Assembly (NCBI GenBank): GCA_030248215.1
Contig: JASANG010002312.1
Location: forward strand, 62,001-126,000
Length of the DNA stretch: 64,000 nt
DNA from: Enoplolaimus lenunculus
Lineage: Eukaryota; Nematoda; Enoplea; Enoplida; Thoracostomopsidae
Reading direction: 5' to 3'
Part shown: in pieces, positions 24,401 through 30,400 of the stretch
How the letters are laid out: every line of letters starts with the position of its first letter
Numbering within the stretch: the stretch's first letter is position 1
Notes under the pieces: generated by a model
What the model was told of the DNA's origin: nothing
The model's database searches: none
The model's input: the letters and a program-made list of their open reading frames with translations, nothing else
Program-made: the position numbers and the translations under genes

Positions 24401-27400
24401 GATGTCATAATGGTTTTCGGTTTAAAGCTCATACAGATATACGTTTTTGATAACGTTGCGCTTAAATCACAACGTTACAACAATGTAAATAATTAGTGTA
24501 AATAACACAGTATAGCTGCTGAAAAATGCCAGCCAATCCGCCAGCCCGTGACGGTTGGTAGTGGCCGGCCGTTTCGGCCCGGACGTACTTTTGTTTCGGC
24601 CGGTCCCATTTCTGCTCGATACAATTTACCCCTCTTTTTTCGGCGAAAAGCTAAGATGGACACGAAATGCGGTTAAGTTCCGTTGCTGTTTAACTGTGTC
24701 CAGAATGAATACAATGTACTTTAACTGCTGATTATTATCAGAAAGTGTATTAGTGTACATTGCATATGGGTTTAGGCGACCTGTTACTTTCCAAAACAGT
24801 GGACAGGTAGCTGGTAACTTATAATTTGGCGCAGTTCCATATTGTTGGAAGATAACCAATGCAGTTACTTGACCATAACTCGGGAACTTGTTTTGGAATA
24901 TCGACTAATTTTAGTATTAAACCCTGTTCACACGTGCAAGTTTTTGATGCGAGAAATTGCAGCTGCAACTTGCACTTGCAAGTTTTGTCGAAAATCCCGT
25001 TTGAAAAACTTGCCGCTGCAAATAATTCATTCAAAATCATAGCAAGGAAATTAGTTCACATGTGTGAATAACCATGCAAGTTCACTGAATTTATTCCAGC
25101 CGCTTTCTCATCGGCTGATGAAAAAACACAAGTTCTACGTGAAATTTGTATCTGCAAATTCACGAAGCAAAAAACTTGCACGTCTGAATAGGGCTTTATT
25201 CGGCTAAGCTCATTACACCGCGTGAAATGCTATAACAGTTGCTAAAACATTCAACGAAAATTGTTTTGAATCCAAGACCGCACGTTATGATATAAAAAAA
25301 TTTAATTTTTTCAAAATTCAAATATGTGTTTGCTGTATACAACAGTAACGGAGGGATTTCATGTGAAGCATAAACAAGAAAACTATGGAACCAAACAGAG
25401 TTTTTGACAAATACCAACCAGTCATTCATTGAATTGTCTGTAGGAAACCATCGCATTTTAGCTGAATTTTCTGCGATTATATAATTATTTTAGAAGGATA
25501 AGAAAACAATGAAACAACGCATATCAGAAGCGTCTGATTTGTTGGCGAAAATACAGAAAAACTTTGAGTATGGCGTCAAGTTACTGGATCGAGCGAAAAA
25601 GTAAACAATTCGTCACAATGGGAGGAAGTTTAAATTTTTCTTCTACGTTGAGGCTGGCCCATGTTACTTTTAGGGCCGTCCCGGTTTCTGGTGGATCTGT
25701 AAAAGAGTAGGCTTACATTTTAGACTACATTTTTTGCTTTGGCTTAGGCTTAGGCTTAATAGGCTTAGGAATACGTTTAATCTACTGTTACGGCTTTAAA
25801 ATAACATTGGTCTTGAGGGTTATGGCTTGTACTGCTAAAGTTAACAGATGGATCAACTTCCCATTTGTAGAAGTTCTATGAATTCGGTTTTAAAAACTGG
25901 TTCAGGTAAAAAAAGTTTCACTTGCCTGATGTGAGCCACTTGTGCCACACTCTACGCTTTGGTTGCGTTCCTCACTCCAGACCCCATAATTCCAATTGGC
26001 AAAAATTATCGCCAGTTAGTGTTAGGTCTTGTAAGTTTATAACAGCCGTTAATTATATGGTTCGTTCCAGCTAAAAACTGTGCTATATTTCAATTCAGTC
26101 GTTGAAACAATGTTCAATAGTTTGTTTTTGTGAAAAAATGTTTTAATATCGTTTTGACTTTGTGAACGTCCGATTTTTAGCAGTGAAAATTAGAATTTTC
26201 AAATATTACACACTTGAATCTTTTAACGTTTCGTTTTGAAATCATTTTTTTTCAGTGTATTCAACTTCAGTCAGCCGTTCTTGTCGTATATTGCAATGGT
26301 TTGCCTTATGATTGCTACTTTAGTCTTGTATTTTGTTCCTGTCAGGATTTTGATTATGCTTTGGGGTAATGTTTTTTAATTTTAATTACGCAAGATTTGG
26401 CCCATGTTACTTTAAGGGGCGTCTAGGTTTCTGATGGGTCTATAAAAGAGTAGGTTTCGATTTTAGATTATTTTTTGCTTAGGCTTAGCCTTAGGCTTGG
26501 GAACACATTCTTGTAACGCTAAGGCTTAGACTTAGAATTAGGAACACATTTTTGCAACGCTTAGGCTTTAGGCTTAGGAATACGCTTAATCTACTGTTAC
26601 GCCCCTTAAAGTAACATTGACACAAGATTTTATATATCAAAGCTGGAACGCCTCACATACGTATTTTTGGCAATGTTCCAGCACGTGTAAACATTGCTTT
26701 TAACAATATATTATAGCAGATCGTTCAACAAAAGAATCAGTACGTACAAATTTATTGGTAGTCAAATTATTTGTAAAGCTTAAAGCGTAGGTTAGCGAAT
26801 GTCTTCTTTCATATAATATGCACTTTATGAAAACGTGTAAAATCCGAGCATTTTACGAAAGTTGCACAAGGGTGCAAACTACAGCTGGCTACTGTTTATT
26901 TTAAAGTGGTAATATAATGTAAACTGAGCGGATTCAAAGTTTATTGCGGTTTAAGATTTGATTTGAAATTTTCATTTTAATTTGCTAAATTTGAACAATT
27001 TGTTACGTTATTTTGTCAGACTGTAAGTTTGGTGCACAAGTTTCTTTAAGTCAAGTGAAGCTTTTAGTTAATTTATACTTAATACAATAGTTGTTCGCAA
27101 GTATATATTTAAAATGTTTCAGCTGCAAAAACTTGCACGTGTGAATGAGGTTGTACTTCCTTATTTGCTGTGTTTAGTATTAATTTGCCTGAATTATTTT
27201 CTAAAATTGTTTTAGTTTGTGTTTTCAGGTGTGAAGCGGTTTACGAAACGGTTGAGGTGAGTCAAAGTTATGTTTTGGTATTTTAGTTGGTTCTTGTACA
27301 TATTCTAACCACATTTAAAGGTGGCTTGGGATATAGGCAAAGGCTTAGACTTAGGCTTCATCCAGGGTGCAACCGGATTTACAATTTTTCGGAACCGGAA

Positions 27401-30400
27401 TTACAATTTACTCGAGCCGGAACCAAAATTTGAAACAATCCCGGAAACACAAATGGAACCGGAACATGAAAAATACTTGCCGCTGAAAAATCATTTTTGT
27501 AATATTATTCATGAAGTAACGCTAGGTGGAGACAGGGTACGACCGGATCGCAAAAAACCGGGTACCGGATCCGGATAGTGATTTTTTTATCGGAAGCCGG
27601 ATAGTGTTTTTTAAAATAACCAATTTTTAGCACGTGATTGCGTCAGTAAATGTTAATTTATGGAATATTGCGTTTATTTAAGGAGAGTGCCCTAATACTT
27701 GAAAATAATTGTGTGAAGCTGCAAACTATTGGTTTGTTTCGATAATAAAATCCGAATCGCTGCATTAACCATATGCGAAAAATACTGCTTAAATTCAATA
27801 CTGTATACTTACATGTAATGGTACTGAAAACATAACATCTCACAACATAATTTGCAATAATTTGACATTTACGAAATCGTCACCGAAATCCGGTATCCGG
27901 TAGGTTTATACCGGACACCGGAACCGGATGCGGGTTTTTTGTCGGATAGTAAACAGGAGCCTGATATCCGATCACACCCTGGGTGGAGATAGGTATTCAC
28001 TTTGTCTGCTGTATTTTACATCTTCATGGTCCACGCAAACGAAATCTACCTTCCACGGTTTATTTTCGTCGATTGTCAATGTTTTACTATTTAATTTTTA
28101 TCGTCTTTTTAGTAAAATATTTTAATTTTCACCGAACAAAATGTTAATACCGGAATTTTTAATTTCGGCAAAAATTTACCGGAACCGGGATCGGAGAATG
28201 AAAAAATGCCGGAACCGGAACCAGAATTCCGGTTCCACCCTGGCTTCAGAATAGGTAGGCTTTTCTGTAAGCATAAGCCCAATACTAAATTTGTACCTAA
28301 GACTATATGTTGCGGAAAGTGTACCTACAAGAGCCATTAACTTTTTATTCGATGCATTGTTTTTGTCCGGTTGTACATCACTTACCTGCAGACTGCTATG
28401 AGTTTTGTTAGTTTAACCGCTAGTTTCAATTGAAACTTATTCTGTTGTAAGCAGTAGCGGATTCAGAACAGGTCGGGTAGTTTCAACTGGAACTTATTCT
28501 GTTGTAAGCAGTAGCGGATTCAGAACAGGTCGGGTAGTTTCAACTGGAACTTATTCTGTTGTAAGCAGTAGCGGATTCAGAACAGGTCGGGTAGTTTCAA
28601 CTGGAACTTATTCTGTTGTAAGCAGTAGCGGATTCAGAACAGGTAGGGTAGTTTCAACTGGAACTTATTCTGTTGTAAGCAGTAGCGGATTCAGACCAGG
28701 TCGGGTAGTTTCAACTGGAACTTATTCTGTTGTAAGCAGTAGCGGATTCAGAACAGGTCGGGTAGTTTCAACTGGAACTTGTTCTGTTGTAAGCAGTAGC
28801 GGATTCAGAACACGTCGGGTAGTTTCAACTGGAACTTATTCTGTTGTAAGCAGTAGCGGATTCAGAACAGGTCGGGTAGTTTCAACTGGAACTTGTTCTG
28901 TTGTAAGCAGTAGCGGATTCAGAACACGTCGGGTAGTTTCAACTGGAACTTATTCTGTTGTAAGCAGTAGCGGATTCAGAACAGGTCGGGTAGTTTCAAC
29001 TGGAACTTATTCTGTTGTAAGCAGTAGCGGATTCAGAACACGTCGGGTAAAGCGTACTCGTTACGTCAGAAATATTTTGACTATAAATTGATAAAGTTCT
29101 CTGCCTTGCAAATGTTCAGCTTTGCGGGATCATACAACTTCGTTTAATTGTGATAATTTATCTTCTGAATTTTGTCCCATATTTGCCACATATGGGGCTC
29201 AGTCTTCTTTATGGGCGACCAATTTCGCTGGCGAAATTACTAAATCAGACTGGACTGTGAACAGCTCGGCAGTCCGCCGTCTGGACCGTGGACCACGGAT
29301 AGTTCTCGCGCAAAACTAGACTCGACCGAACGGAATAGTTATGAGTTTAGTTTTGATCCGGTAATCCTAAACTTTTTGAGAAAAAGAAATTTTAGTCGAA
29401 ATATCTCAAAATGTAGACGTTATTTTCAGCGATTTTTCGTTTATAACAATTAACCCTGTAAACCATGTATACCACGGCGGTAAAAGTTGAAACAACAAAT
29501 CAACTCAGCTTGTCGTTCGATACCGATGTGTCGGACCGGTCCGAAACAGTCCGACTTTGTACCAGGCGCAGGCCGAACTGAACTGGACGATAGCATTGAG
29601 TGGACCGGGCCGTTGAGACATTTCGGTCCAATCCAGTTCAAATAACTCGGAGTTATTGAATGGTTTGGAGTTATTTCAGAGATCCTACCTCAACTGGGTA
29701 TTACAATGAAGTGTTGTGTTTTCTTAATCGAGCTATGACTGATGCCGAAAAGGTTAGTTTTGAATTATTTATGCTACACTCTTAGGGTTGCGCTATACTT
29801 GTCGTATGGCGCCGTGTGTCACCGTCCGTCACGTATAATACCGCAAGGTGACGAATGGTATTAAAATTATTAAAAAGTATAGCGCAACCTTTAAGCCCTA
29901 TTCACACGTGCAAGTTTTTGTTGCGAGAACTTGCAGCTCCAAATTGGACACAGAACTTGCATTTTTTCATCAGTCAAGAAATCGGCTGCAATAAATTCAG
30001 TAAACTTGAATGGTTATTCACACATGTGAACTAAATTTTTAGCGATGATTTCTAATCAATTCTTTGCAGCTGCAAGTTTTTCGAACTGGATTTTGGAAAA
30101 TCTTATTCTTACGCTTAGGCTTAGGCTTAGGAATATGTTCATTCTTACGCTTAGGCTTAGGCTTAGGAATATGCTCATTCTTACGCTTAGGCTTAGGCTT
30201 AGGAATATGCTCATTCTTACGCTTAGGCTTAGGCTTAGGAATATGCTCATTCGTACGCTAAGGCTTAGGCTTAGGAATATGCTCATTCCTACGCTTAGGC
30301 TTAGGCTTAGGAATATGCTCATTCTTACGCTTAGGCTTAGGCTTAGGAATATGCTCATTCTTACGCTTAGGCTTAGGCTTAGAAATATGCTCTTTCTTAC

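Noticed and set aside
27321-27578. 85-residue frame rich in Pro/Glu
   Set aside because: It covers the left arms of the nested hAT-type MITEs (GGAACCGGAA repeats).
28421-29047. CRISPR-like array
   Set aside because: Units are contiguous 57-mers without unique spacers, in a eukaryotic intron. The same holds for the 30-, 40-, 52- and 65-bp arrays.
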